A stretch of DNA of 64,000 bases from Cupriavidus numazuensis (GCF_905397435.1 NZ_CAJPVI010000035.1:37689-101688); one strand, 5' to 3'. Positions 1-8,974 are shown, counted from the stretch's first letter. Notes: a model not told the origin generated them from the sequence alone. Numbers and translations: made by a program.

Positions 1-1
1 G

Positions 2-643
2 TTCCGCGGCGAGAAAGGGACCACGTGGGAAGGCGGTGTGCGCGTGCCTTGCCTGATCCGCTGGCCCGGCAAGATCGCGCCGGGAACCGACGCCAACGAG
101 ATGCAGGCGCACGAAGACCTCTATGTCACGCTGGCGGCCGCCGCTGGCGTGCCCGACCTGAAGGAAAAGCTGCTCAAGGGGTACAGGATGAGCGGTACAT
201 CCTACAAGGCGCACCTGGACGGCTACAACAACCTTGACTACTGGACGGGAAAGTCACCGAAGTCCGCGCGCAGGGAGTACTTCTATTACGACGAGACCGA
301 CCTCATGGCCGTGCGCGTCGACAACTGGAAGATGCATATCGGGGTAAAGAAGGACGGGAGCTGGTTCAATGAAAAGTCATACCCGAGCGTGCCGTATGTC
401 TTCAATCTGCGCATGGACCCGATGGAGAAGATGGATCCGGAATCGCATGAGTGGGGCTACATCGGACGCAAGTTCCTCGCATCCAAGCTGTGGGCGCCGA
501 CCGCCGCCAGCAGTTTCCTGCAGGCGCACCTCAAGAGCCTGCAGGACTACCCGCCACGCCAGGGTGCGGACACCCTGAGCATGAAACGCGCGGTGGAAGA
601 GGCCATGAAGAAGATGGAAAGCCCGGCCCGCAGCAGCAACTGA
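2..643 (+). CDS. Sulfatase family hydrolase, C-terminal part (5' end outside window)
   Basis: The frame is open from the first bases of the window, so only the last 213 residues are present. The fragment begins with the sulfatase signature GEKGTTWEGG followed by RVPCLIRWPGKI, which in alkaline-phosphatase-fold sulfatases lies in the second half of the protein. The remainder resembles the arylsulfatase C-terminal region (EYFYYDETDLMAVRVDNWK, then VFNLRMDPME). The catalytic C/S-x-P-x-R site that is converted to formylglycine must lie upstream and cannot be checked. The family hydrolyses sulfate esters, usually in the periplasm. The substrate cannot be inferred. It converges on the dehydratase gene that ends at 689. 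Confidence 0.88.
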   Translation, partial: FRGEKGTTWEGGVRVPCLIRWPGKIAPGTDANEMQAHEDLYVTLAAAAGVPDLKEKLLKGYRMSGTSYKAHLDGYNNLDYWTGKSPKSARREYFYYDETDLMAVRVDNWKMHIGVKKDGSWFNEKSYPSVPYVFNLRMDPMEKMDPESHEWGYIGRKFLASKLWAPTAASSFLQAHLKSLQDYPPRQGADTLSMKRAVEEAMKKMESPARSSN

Positions 644-688
644 AGCGCAGGGGAGTCGCCGGCGGCCTGGCGGACAGGCCGCCCGCTC

Positions 689-1657
689 TTACGCGGACAC
701 CAGTTCGCAGAACCGCTCCAGGTCGATATTGCCGCCACTGATGATGATGCCGACGCGCTTGCCCTTCAGCGCGTCCTTCATCTGCATGGCAGCTGCCAGG
801 CCGAGGCAGCCCGTGGGCTCGACGATCATCTTCATGCGCGTGGCGTAGAACTTCATCGCTTCCACCAGCTGGGCATCGGAGGCGGTCAGGATATCGTCGA
901 CATCCCGCTTGATGATGCTGAACGTGTACTGCCCGAGATGCGGTGTCTGGGCACCGTCGGCAATTGTTTTCGGGGTGTCGATGTGCACGATGGCGCCGCT
1001 GCGGAACGACTGCTGTCCATCGTTGCCGGCTTCCGGTTCGACGCCATAGAGCTTGCATTGCGGCGACAGCGCGCGCGCGGTCAGTGCGGTGCCGGATAGC
1101 AATCCGCCGCCGCCGAGCGGTGTCAGCACAACGTCCAATGCGCCGACCTCCTCGAACAGTTCCTTCGCTGCCGTGCCCTGGCCGGACAGGACGTCCGGGT
1201 GGTCATAAGGCGGAATCAGCGTGAAGCCGTGCTCGTCGGCCAGGCGGCGGCCGATGGCTTCGCGATCCTCGGTGTAGCGGTCATAGATCACGACGTTGGC
1301 GCCGTAGCCCTTGGTGGCCGCCACCTTGGCTGCCGGTGCGTCGTGCGGCATCACGATGGTCGCGGGAATGCCCAGCAGCCTTGCCGACAGTGCGATGCCC
1401 TGCGCATGGTTGCCCGACGAGAACGCCACCACGCCCGCGCGGCGTTGCTCGGGGCTGAACTTCGACAGTGCGTTGTACGCGCCGCGAAACTTGAACGCTC
1501 CCATGCGCTGGAAATTCTCGCACTTGAAGAAGATTTCGGCGCCGAGCATGTCATTGAGCGTGCGCGACGTATTGACCGGCGTGCGGTTCGCGACGCCGTC
1601 AAGGCGGGTCGCGGCCTCCTGGACGTCTGCGTACGTTGGGAGCTTCAGTTCGGTCAT
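689..1657 (-). CDS. PLP-dependent threo-3-hydroxyaspartate / threonine ammonia-lyase
   Basis: This 322-residue protein is a fold-type II PLP enzyme of the serine/threonine dehydratase family. The PLP-binding lysine is K56 in GAFKFRGA. SSGNHAQG at about 80-87 and GGGGLLSG at about 183-190 are the substrate and phosphate-binding loops. There is no C-terminal ACT domain, so it is the short catabolic or threo-3-hydroxyaspartate ammonia-lyase type rather than biosynthetic IlvA. It would deaminate a beta-hydroxy amino acid to a keto acid and ammonia in the cytoplasm. It is divergent from the J-domain gene across 147 bases. Substrate choice between 3-hydroxyaspartate and threonine/serine is not decided by the sequence; EIFFKCENFQRMGAFKFRGA-type N-termini favour the hydroxyaspartate group. 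Confidence 0.88.
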   Translation of the reverse strand: MTELKLPTYADVQEAATRLDGVANRTPVNTSRTLNDMLGAEIFFKCENFQRMGAFKFRGAYNALSKFSPEQRRAGVVAFSSGNHAQGIALSARLLGIPATIVMPHDAPAAKVAATKGYGANVVIYDRYTEDREAIGRRLADEHGFTLIPPYDHPDVLSGQGTAAKELFEEVGALDVVLTPLGGGGLLSGTALTARALSPQCKLYGVEPEAGNDGQQSFRSGAIVHIDTPKTIADGAQTPHLGQYTFSIIKRDVDDILTASDAQLVEAMKFYATRMKMIVEPTGCLGLAAAMQMKDALKGKRVGIIISGGNIDLERFCELVSA

Positions 1658-1804
1658 CGGCGTGTCCTGTTGCGTGGGTGAAGACCGCTATCCTACAGGC
1701 CTGTCGGAGAAGCGCTCAATGGCAGCGGCATAGGGCGCGCAAGCGGCGTCTGCGAGTCACTGCCATGCTACGATAAACGCCAACGCAGCAGTCTCCCCCG
1801 CACC

Positions 1805-2395
1805 ATGACCCTCTATGCGACCCTTGGCGTCGAATCGGACGCTACCCTGGACGAGATCAAGCGCGCCTACCGCCGTGCCGCGATGAAGTGGCACCCTGAC
1901 CGCAACCCCGGCCGCGAGGCCGAGGCACACCTGGCCTTCCAGGAAATCCGCGACGCGTACGCCATCCTCTCCGACGAGACGCAACGGCGCGTGTACGACG
2001 ACGTGTTCGAGCAGGAAATGCACCGCTGGCAAGCGGAACACGCCGCGCAGGAAGAACAGGAGCAGGCGGCGCAGCGCGAAGCGCAACGCGTTGCGCAGGA
2101 GCACTACGAAAAGATGGTCGTCATCGCGATGCGTTTCGCCGACGCCGGCCACAACCGTGACGTCCTCTTCGGCGTGCTGCTTGGCCGCGATTGCGAGGCG
2201 GAACTGGCCGGGCGTATCGCTGACAGCGTCTGGGCCTTGCAGGAGTCGCGCAAGGCACATTCCGAGGCGGAGGAAGCGGCGCAGGCAGAGGCGGCACCGG
2301 AGATCGCGCCTGAGCAGGACGCGGCGAAGCAAGCCAGCCGTCACCCGGGCGCTTTCGAGTCGTTCTGGCAAGGCCTGTTTGGAATTCGTACGTAG
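1805..2395 (+). CDS. J-domain (DnaJ-like) protein
   Basis: The 196-residue protein opens with a J domain (about residues 2-68) carrying the HPD tripeptide at 30-32 in KWHPDRNPG, which stimulates the ATPase of a DnaK-type Hsp70. There is no G/F region, zinc finger or DnaJ C-terminal domain, so it is a type III J protein that probably directs Hsp70 to a specific client. Residues about 75-110 are rich in Glu, Gln and Ala and likely helical or coiled-coil. The stop codon lies inside the first of three tandem 9-base repeats. The client is unknown. Confidence 0.88.
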   Translation: MTLYATLGVESDATLDEIKRAYRRAAMKWHPDRNPGREAEAHLAFQEIRDAYAILSDETQRRVYDDVFEQEMHRWQAEHAAQEEQEQAAQREAQRVAQEHYEKMVVIAMRFADAGHNRDVLFGVLLGRDCEAELAGRIADSVWALQESRKAHSEAEEAAQAEAAPEIAPEQDAAKQASRHPGAFESFWQGLFGIRT

Positions 2396-2413
2396 CGTAC
2401 ATGGCGTACATAG
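2387..2413 (+). repeat. Three tandem 9-base repeats spanning a stop codon
   Basis: CGTACGTAG, CGTACATGG and CGTACATAG follow one another directly. The unit is in frame with the J-domain gene, whose stop is the TAG of copy one; copy three carries a second in-frame stop. Confidence 0.8.
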
Positions 2414-2573
2414 CGCGTGTCGTGCTGTCCGAGTGAGGCGTCGGCCCGCAACGCGTTTCACATTCCATCCGCGCATTTCCCTTTTCAGGTCCCGCAATGG
2501 GGCGTCGGTACGCGTGATGCGGCAGGCCATGGCAAGCGCCGAGCCGGGACCCCGCCATGACAAAGGATGACCG

Positions 2574-3659
2574 ATGAATATTGGAATCCTCCTCGCACAC
2601 CCGTGGTTTGGCACCTGGGCGGCGGCCGTGGCCGCTGTGGTGATTGCGTTGATCGTGCATCGGCTTGGCGGACTGGTGCTGATGCGCCTGACCCGGCCCG
2701 CGCCGGTCCTGCATGCCATTGTCAGGAAGGCGCGCGCTCCATCCAGCGTCGTGCTTCCGCTTCTGGCGCTGCAAACCGTATGGCAGGCCGCGCCGGACGA
2801 GCTGCGCTGGATCGACAGCGTGCGCCATCTCAACGGCTTGCTGATGATTGCTGCGACCACCTGGCTCGTGGTGCGGATCATCTCCGGCTTTGCACAGGGC
2901 GTCATGGACCGGCATCCGGTCGATGTGGCCGACAACATGGGCGCACGGCGCATCCACACGCAGACGCGCGTGCTGTCTCGTATTGCGATGACGCTGGCCA
3001 CGGTGATGGGCGCAGCCATGCTGTTGATGACCTTTCCGGGCGCGCGGCAGGTCGGCGCGAGCTTGCTCGCCTCGGCTGGCGTGGTCGGCCTGATTGCGGG
3101 TTTTGCAGCCAAGCCCGTGTTCAGCAACATGATCGCCGGGCTGCAGCTCGCGCTGACGCAGCCGATCCGGCTCGATGATGTCCTGATCGTTGAGGGCGAA
3201 TGGGGCCGTGTGGAGGAGATCACGGGGACCTATGTCGTGATGCGGCTGTGGGACGAACGCCGGCTCATCGTGCCGCTGCAGTATTTCATCGAGAAGCCAT
3301 TCCAGAACTGGACGCGCAGCAGTGCGCAGATCATGGGCTCGGTGTTCTTCCACGTTGACTACGGCATGCCGCTCGCGCCGCTGCGCGAGGAGCTGGAGCG
3401 CGTCGTGCACGCCGCGCCCGAATGGGACCAGCGCTTCTTCAATCTCGTCGTCACCGATGCGACCGAGCGGACCATGCAGCTGCGCGTGCTGTGTACGGCG
3501 GCATCATCGGGGCTCGCGTGGGACCTGCGTTGCAGGATCCGCGAAGCGCTGATCGACTTCATGCAGCGCGAATTCCCGCAGCATCTGCCGCGGCTGCGTA
3601 TCGAGCGCGATGCCGAGGCCCAGCAGGCTGCGGTGGCAACTGCGCCGAATGCGGGATAG
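2574..3659 (+). CDS. MscS-family mechanosensitive channel
   Basis: The 361-residue protein has N-terminal membrane segments (about 12-35, 95-112, 135-155) and then the MscS pore helix and upper beta domain: GVVGLIAGFAAKPVFSNM followed by GLQLALTQPIRLDDVLIV at about 165-205. The alpha/beta cytoplasmic domain runs to about 345. It would open on membrane tension and release solutes from the inner membrane. It belongs to the short YbdG/YnaI-like group without a large periplasmic domain. The start is the ATG right after an upstream TGACCG. It lies between the J-domain and c-di-GMP genes with no sign of an operon. Confidence 0.88.
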   Translation: MNIGILLAHPWFGTWAAAVAAVVIALIVHRLGGLVLMRLTRPAPVLHAIVRKARAPSSVVLPLLALQTVWQAAPDELRWIDSVRHLNGLLMIAATTWLVVRIISGFAQGVMDRHPVDVADNMGARRIHTQTRVLSRIAMTLATVMGAAMLLMTFPGARQVGASLLASAGVVGLIAGFAAKPVFSNMIAGLQLALTQPIRLDDVLIVEGEWGRVEEITGTYVVMRLWDERRLIVPLQYFIEKPFQNWTRSSAQIMGSVFFHVDYGMPLAPLREELERVVHAAPEWDQRFFNLVVTDATERTMQLRVLCTAASSGLAWDLRCRIREALIDFMQREFPQHLPRLRIERDAEAQQAAVATAPNAG

Positions 3660-3766
3660 GCCGGCGCCTGCTACACCTACGCATGACGGATAGTTCACTT
3701 GTGAAGGGCGCCTTATGACGCCTGCGCCGCTTGTCATGCGTGCCCCGGAAGATAGTCGTCCACTTA

Positions 3767-3781
3767 CCCCTAAAGTAGGGG
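3767..3781. promoter_or_regulatory. Perfect inverted repeat in the gap before the GGDEF-EAL gene
   Basis: CCCCTA-AAG-TAGGGG lies about 178 bases upstream of the c-di-GMP gene, in a 299-base gap otherwise without recognised features. The form (6-base arms, 3-base spacer) fits a dimeric response-regulator site, but no regulator is identified. Confidence 0.35.
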
Positions 3782-3958
3782 GTTAGAGTCGCACAGGGAT
3801 GCCGATACACGGGCAGTAAACGCAGGCCTGTTCGGCACGTCGTTCAGTGCGGAGTCCTGCGAAAACCTGGAAATCCCGCCGACCTCCATGACCCATTCCG
3901 AACGTCGTCTGCACGGCTCACACACGCCGCAATCCGCATTTTCGCCGTTGGGACTCGC

Positions 3959-6445
3959 GTGTCCGGCCGGATGAGCCTGGTGCGTCGGCATCGCGATGCC
4001 GACGGAGCGAACGGTACGCAAGGTGCCGCGCCGGGTCGGGCTTCCAGGCAGGCTGCCGTCATTGGCGCGGGCGGCGTGGCTTGCGCCACCGCGTATCTGT
4101 CGCTCGCCGTGCCATCTGCAACCAGCATCACGCTGACGGCGGCAATGCTCGGGCTGTCCGCGACGCTGACGCGGCTCGCCGTGTTGCGCGCACGGCACAG
4201 GCAGACCGAGTTCAGGAGCGTTCGGCTGAGCCAGCTATACAGCGCACTGAGTCAATGCAATCAGGCCATTGCACGCTGCCGCAGTGAAGCGGAATTGTTC
4301 GAGGACATCTGCCGGGCCGCCGTGACGATCGGCGGCATGCAGATGACGTGGATCGGCCTGCTCGATGACAGCAAGAGGCTGATGCCGGTGGCTGTCCATG
4401 GACAGGGCATGGAGTACCTGCGGGATCTGAAGGTTTCCGCCGACGAAGCGGATCCGCATGGACGCGGACCCACCGGGCTTGCATTGCGCAGCGATTCGCC
4501 GTACTGGTGCCAGGACGTGCACGCAGACCCCGCCACGGTTCTCTGGCGAACGCAGAGCCAGAGATTTGGCTGGAAGTCATTCGCCGTGCTGCCTTTGCAC
4601 CGTGGCGATCGCGTGATCGGCGCCTTGTCGCTCTACGGTTCGCTTGCCCATGTTTTCGATGCAGTCGTGCGCGACCTGCTGATGGACATGGTCAGGAACA
4701 TCGACTATGCGCTGGCCAATCTCGACCGGGAAACAGAGCGGCAGCGCGCCAACGAAGCACTGCGTGAAAGCGAGCAGCGCTTGCGCACCGTGATCGAGAC
4801 GCAGCCGGAGTGTGTCAAGACCATCGATCGCGGCGGCAACCTGCTGGAAATGAACGCCGCGGGTCTCGCGATGATCGGCGCGGACTCGCTGGCGCAGGCG
4901 CAGCGTCATTACACGGAAGTCATCCTTCCCGAGTATCGCGACGCGTTTGCCGCCTTGCATGCGCGCGTCATGTCCGGCGAAAGCGGGCTGCTTGAATTCG
5001 AGATTGTCGGTCTGCGCGGCCAGCGCCGCTGGCTGGAAACGCATGCCACGCCGATACGCGGCGCCGACGGCTGCGTCACGCGGCTGCTCGCGGTCACGCG
5101 CGATACCACCGACCGCAAGCAGGCATCGGATCGCATCCAGCATCTCGCCCATTACGACGCATTGACCGGGCTGCCCAACCGCCGCCTTGTGGAGAATCGG
5201 GCCCGGCAGGCCTTCAGTCAGGCCTCGGACGGACAGACGCTTGCCGTGATGTTCCTGGATCTCGACCTGTTCAAGGACATCAACGACACGCTGGGGCACA
5301 GCGCTGGTGATGCCTTGCTGATTGAGCTGGCCCGAAGGCTGCATCCCTTGTTGAGCGAGGGCGATGTGCTGGCGAGATTCGGCGGCGACGAGTTCCTGAT
5401 CCTGCTGCCCGATGCCTGCGAACGTACCGCTGCGCAGACCGCGCAGAAGGTGCTCGACACCATCGCGGAGCCCTATCACCTCGGCCCTTACGACCTGACT
5501 GTCAGCGGCTCCATCGGTATTGCCCTCTATCCGCGCGACGGCACCGACTTCGAGAGCCTTTCGAAGAACGCGGACACGGCCATGTACCAGGTCAAGAAAC
5601 AAGGCCGGCGCGGATACTGCTTCTTCACCCCGCAGATGCAGGCGGGCATGGTCCGCTATCTCAAGGTGGTGGGCGCCTTGCGCCAGGCGCTGCCTCGCAA
5701 TCAGTTCCACCTGCACTATCAGCCCCAGATGTCCATGGACGACGGCAAGCTGATCGGCGTGGAGGCGTTGTTGCGCTGGAATCATCCCGAACTCGGTGCT
5801 GTGTCTCCGGCCGAATTCATTCCGGTGGCCGAGGAGACCGGTGCAATCCTACCCATCGGCGAATGGGTCTTGCGGCACGCGGCACGACAGGCGCGCATCT
5901 GGGTGAAGGCGGGCTATACGCCCGTGATCGCTGTGAATCTGTCCACGGTTCAGTTCCACCATGCCGACCTTCCCAACCTGGTTTCGCGCATTCTGGAAGA
6001 GGAAGACCTGCCGGCGCAGCACCTGGAGCTCGAACTGACGGAAGGCGTGGCCATGCGCGATCCGCAGCGCGCGATCGCCATGATCCAGGAGCTTCATGAG
6101 CGCGGCGTTTGCATGTCGATCGACGATTTCGGTACGGGATATTCCTCGCTCGCGCAGTTGAAGAAGTTCCAGGTTCGCAAGCTCAAGATCGACCAGTCGT
6201 TTGTGCGGGACATTGCCACCAACGCGGAAGACCGGGCGATCGTCGGTGCCATCGTGCAGATGGCACGCAACCTCGGGCTGCTGACCATTGCGGAAGGCGT
6301 GGAAACTGTCGAGCAGATATCGATCCTGCGCGCCGAGGGCTGCAATGAGATGCAGGGCTACTACTTCAGCAAGCCTTTGTCAGCGGTGCAATTCGAGCAA
6401 TTTGCCAGGGCACGGGAGTCATGTCCGGATCGACTTGACGCATAG
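3959..6445 (+). CDS. Membrane-associated GAF-PAS-GGDEF-EAL protein (c-di-GMP turnover)
   Basis: The 828-residue protein has two hydrophobic N-terminal segments (about 28-75), a GAF domain (about 95-255), a short coiled linker, a PAS/PAC domain (about 270-390), GGDEF (about 400-560) and EAL (about 575-815). The GGDEF motif is canonical (RFGGDEF near 475). The EAL domain keeps GVEALLRW near 599, ELTEG and DDFGTGYSS, so both cyclase and phosphodiesterase activities are possible. The product-inhibition RxxD site reads SEGD and is therefore probably absent. It would sense a ligand through GAF/PAS and adjust cyclic di-GMP at the inner membrane. The start is GTG at 3959 or ATG at 3971; neither has a clear ribosome site. 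Confidence 0.92.
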   Translation: MSGRMSLVRRHRDADGANGTQGAAPGRASRQAAVIGAGGVACATAYLSLAVPSATSITLTAAMLGLSATLTRLAVLRARHRQTEFRSVRLSQLYSALSQCNQAIARCRSEAELFEDICRAAVTIGGMQMTWIGLLDDSKRLMPVAVHGQGMEYLRDLKVSADEADPHGRGPTGLALRSDSPYWCQDVHADPATVLWRTQSQRFGWKSFAVLPLHRGDRVIGALSLYGSLAHVFDAVVRDLLMDMVRNIDYALANLDRETERQRANEALRESEQRLRTVIETQPECVKTIDRGGNLLEMNAAGLAMIGADSLAQAQRHYTEVILPEYRDAFAALHARVMSGESGLLEFEIVGLRGQRRWLETHATPIRGADGCVTRLLAVTRDTTDRKQASDRIQHLAHYDALTGLPNRRLVENRARQAFSQASDGQTLAVMFLDLDLFKDINDTLGHSAGDALLIELARRLHPLLSEGDVLARFGGDEFLILLPDACERTAAQTAQKVLDTIAEPYHLGPYDLTVSGSIGIALYPRDGTDFESLSKNADTAMYQVKKQGRRGYCFFTPQMQAGMVRYLKVVGALRQALPRNQFHLHYQPQMSMDDGKLIGVEALLRWNHPELGAVSPAEFIPVAEETGAILPIGEWVLRHAARQARIWVKAGYTPVIAVNLSTVQFHHADLPNLVSRILEEEDLPAQHLELELTEGVAMRDPQRAIAMIQELHERGVCMSIDDFGTGYSSLAQLKKFQVRKLKIDQSFVRDIATNAEDRAIVGAIVQMARNLGLLTIAEGVETVEQISILRAEGCNEMQGYYFSKPLSAVQFEQFARARESCPDRLDA

Positions 6446-6474
6446 GCTCGCGCCGGCTGTGGCACCAATGCGGT

Positions 6475-6810
6475 CTATGGCTTGTGATTGACGCGCCCGG
6501 CGAACGACTTCCATTCACGGAACGTGGTATCGAGGCAGGCCGCCGAATCGCAGCGGTCCCGCTTGGCGCGGAACGTCGCGATGTCAGCCTCGGTCACTGA
6601 TCCTGCCTTGAGCATGCGCTGCTGCTCGGCATAGATACGCTGGTAGCCCATCGAAAACAGCGCAGATTCGCAGATCAGGCGGTGTGCCGTGGTCTGCCTT
6701 GCCGGTGCCGCCGCAGGATCGCAGTCGATGTCAGTGGCGTGTGCACCGCTGGAAAGGGCGAACGTTGCGGTGGACAGGCAGAGCAGGGCGCGGCGCGGAA
6801 AACGGGACAT
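6475..6810 (-). CDS. Small secreted Cys-rich protein, LprI-like (DUF1311 type)
   Basis: The 111-residue protein begins with a Sec signal peptide (MSRFPRRALLCLSTATFA, cleavage near SSGAHA). The mature part has four cysteines and a pattern of the LprI/DUF1311 family: an IC-x-SAL helix start, an aromatic YQRIYAEQ segment and a C-terminal RDRCDSAACL segment. Members are small periplasmic helical proteins, some of which inhibit lysozyme; that activity is not proven here. The start at 6810 was chosen because it begins the signal peptide; an in-frame start 30 codons upstream would bury it. It converges with the GGDEF-EAL gene. Confidence 0.6.
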   Translation of the reverse strand: MSRFPRRALLCLSTATFALSSGAHATDIDCDPAAAPARQTTAHRLICESALFSMGYQRIYAEQQRMLKAGSVTEADIATFRAKRDRCDSAACLDTTFREWKSFAGRVNHKP

Positions 6811-6872
6811 AGCGGAGTCTCGGAAGCAGGCCGCTATGGTACGGCAAGATGGTGGCCTGCTCTCGCAGTGAC

Positions 6873-7814
6873 CTACACATCCAGCACCAGCTCCGCACAT
6901 TTCGCGCGCGAAACGCAGATCAGGATGGACTTGTTCGCCTCGCGTTCTTCATCGCTGAGCACATAGTCCCGGTGATCCGCCGTGCCGGCAACCAGCGGGA
7001 CTTCGCAGCTGCGGCACAGGCCTTCCCGGCACGACGATGGCAGGCAGACACCGTTGTCTTCGAGCACTTCAAGGATGCTGGTTCCTGCCGGCACCGAGAA
7101 CTGCCCGCCGTGCCTGAGCAGGCGTACCTGGAACGCGCCGGTTTCCGCAGGTGTCTGTGCGCCGGCAGTGAAGCGTTCGAGATGCACCGCATGGGTACCG
7201 ATTCCCAATGCACTGGCGTGATCGCATACCGCATCCATCATGACTCCCGGTCCGCAGGTGTAGACGTGCCAGTCTGCAGGCATCTGCCGCAATGCCGTAT
7301 GGAGGTCGGGATGGCCGCCATGCTCGTCGTCGGCATGCAGCGTGACGCGGTCCGCGAACGGTGCGAGTTGTTCCAGATAGGCGGCATGGCGGCGCGAGCG
7401 AACGCAGTACAGCAGCCGCCACGGAAGATCGCGTTCGACGCAGCGCCGGATCATGCTCAGGATCGGCGTGATCCCGATGCCTCCGGCGACGAACAGATGG
7501 CCGGTGGCTGGCTCGTGGAGCCCGAACAGCGACCGCGGCGTGCTGACCGGCAGGGTGTCGCCCAGGCGCAGTTCGTGGTGCGCAAAGCGCGAGCCGCCCC
7601 GAGAGGCCGGTGCGAGCCCGATGCCAAGCCAGTAGCGCGTCGTGTCGGAGGCGGGGCTGGCGATCGAGTATTGCCGCATCAGCCCGTTGGGAAAGCTGAC
7701 ATCCACATGCGCGCCCGGTTCGAATGGCGGCAACACATCGCCGGAACGATGCCTGAGTTCCACGCCAAGGACGCCTTCCGCCTCCAGGCGCAGGCTTGTC
7801 ACGATGAGTTCCAT
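6873..7814 (-). CDS. PDR/VanB-family oxidoreductase (FMN, NAD, 2Fe-2S)
   Basis: This is the reductase partner of the upstream Rieske oxygenase. The 313-residue protein has an FMN-binding barrel with RQYSIAS near 48, an NAD domain (FVAGGIGITPILSMI near 108, YTCGP near 185) and a C-terminal plant-type ferredoxin with C-x4-C-x2-C in CREGLCRSC plus a distal Cys in LICVSRA. This order is that of phthalate dioxygenase reductase and VanB. It passes electrons from NAD(P)H through FMN and the cluster to the oxygenase. The ATG overlaps the oxygenase stop by one base (TGATG), so the two are translationally coupled. Confidence 0.9.
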   Translation of the reverse strand: MELIVTSLRLEAEGVLGVELRHRSGDVLPPFEPGAHVDVSFPNGLMRQYSIASPASDTTRYWLGIGLAPASRGGSRFAHHELRLGDTLPVSTPRSLFGLHEPATGHLFVAGGIGITPILSMIRRCVERDLPWRLLYCVRSRRHAAYLEQLAPFADRVTLHADDEHGGHPDLHTALRQMPADWHVYTCGPGVMMDAVCDHASALGIGTHAVHLERFTAGAQTPAETGAFQVRLLRHGGQFSVPAGTSILEVLEDNGVCLPSSCREGLCRSCEVPLVAGTADHRDYVLSDEEREANKSILICVSRAKCAELVLDV

Positions 7815-8866
7815 CACGCCTCCTTGGCCTGACGTTGCTGCGCCTGTGCGGCTTCCTCTGCCACGCGGCGCTCGACGACCCAGCGGAACTGTGACAGCGC
7901 GGCATCGATCGAGAACGGGATCATCTTGAAGTCCGGCGCCAGCGCCAGCGACCGTTGCTGCGCGGTGATGATGTCCCGGTCCTCGTCGAACGCGGTGACC
8001 ACGCTCTGGTGGATGGACCGCGTGACCTCGGGGTTATCGATCGCGAAGTTATGCGGATGGGCGAAGAAGTAGTGCGTCGAGTTCTCCGTCTCCGGCGTCA
8101 GCGCCTGGCACCCGCGGAATTCGGCCGCATCGATGCGCTGCCCCTCGGGCGCACCGGTGCCCGTGGGCGCCATGCCGGAATCCATCAGCAGGATCGCCGG
8201 AATCGTGAAGTTGTAGACGTTCCAGCGGTCCACCTTGCCCGGCCAGTTCTTGACCTGCTTCGCGAACGGCGGCGCATCGGTGTCGAGCGTCCAGCGCGTA
8301 ATGCGCACGCCGTTGTCGAGGCGCTCGACCTTGGGCTGCGCCGCTGCGTAGTCCTCGCTGCCGCCCAGCGTGGTGGGGTGCACGAACGGCAGATGCGAGA
8401 AGTCGAGCAGGTTGTCGGCAATGAGCAGGTAGTTGACGTCATAGTGGATGTAGCCGTCGAGGCTGCGCCACGCCGGGTCGGCCAGCCAGTGCGTATCGGG
8501 AATCAGTGCCGGATCGGCCGATTCGGGATCGCCCATCCAGATCCAGATCCAGCGGTTGCGTTCGACCACCGGGAACACGCGCACGCGGGCCTGTGGCGGA
8601 ATGCGCTGCTGTGCTGGTGCCTCGACGCAACGGCCGGACGTGTCGAACTTCAGTCCGTGGTACATGCAGCGTACGCAGTCGCCTTCGCGCCGGCCGATCG
8701 ACAGCGGCGCGCCGCGATGGCAGCAGCGGTCTTCCAGCGCATGGAGGGTGCCGTCCTCCGACCGGTACATGAGCACCGGGATGCCGATGATGGTGCGGCT
8801 GAAGAAGTTGCTGGCGCCGACTTCGTTGTCCCAGCCGGCGACATACCAGGTATTCCTGACGAACAT
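7814..8866 (-). CDS. Rieske non-haem iron oxygenase, VanA/TsaM-like
   Basis: The 350-residue protein carries a Rieske 2Fe-2S site (C48-x-H50 and C67-x2-H70, 16 residues between pairs) and the mononuclear-iron motif LLDFSHLPFVH near 160. The start MFVRNTWYVAGW is typical of vanillate O-demethylase and toluenesulfonate methyl-monooxygenase alpha subunits. It probably demethylates or hydroxylates an aromatic compound, using the reductase encoded directly after it. The substrate cannot be fixed from sequence; methoxy- or methyl-aromatic acids are the usual ones. A LysR gene is divergent across 108 bases that contain a LysR-type box. Confidence 0.9.
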   Translation of the reverse strand: MFVRNTWYVAGWDNEVGASNFFSRTIIGIPVLMYRSEDGTLHALEDRCCHRGAPLSIGRREGDCVRCMYHGLKFDTSGRCVEAPAQQRIPPQARVRVFPVVERNRWIWIWMGDPESADPALIPDTHWLADPAWRSLDGYIHYDVNYLLIADNLLDFSHLPFVHPTTLGGSEDYAAAQPKVERLDNGVRITRWTLDTDAPPFAKQVKNWPGKVDRWNVYNFTIPAILLMDSGMAPTGTGAPEGQRIDAAEFRGCQALTPETENSTHYFFAHPHNFAIDNPEVTRSIHQSVVTAFDEDRDIITAQQRSLALAPDFKMIPFSIDAALSQFRWVVERRVAEEAAQAQQRQAKEA

Positions 8867-8934
8867 TGCGTGTCTCCTGTGTGTGGAACGCCCTCTGCGA
8901 GGCGTGTTGACAGCAGGTTAGGCAGCGCGACAAT

Positions 8935-8958
8935 ATGCGTCAATCGCATGATAATCAT
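8935..8958. promoter_or_regulatory. Candidate LysR box between oxygenase and LysR genes
   Basis: ATGCG-TCAAT-CGCAT (8935-8949) is a perfect inverted repeat of the T-N11-A form bound by LysR-type regulators. It is followed by the palindrome ATGAT-A-ATCAT (8948-8958). It lies just ahead of the LysR start, as expected for autoregulation with control of the divergent oxygenase operon. Confidence 0.55.
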
Positions 8959-8974
8959 TGAGGGAATGTATGCC

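Noticed and set aside
7955..8974. Upstream extension of the LysR frame
   Set aside because: It runs antisense to the whole oxygenase gene, while the LysR domain and a ribosome site begin at 8975.
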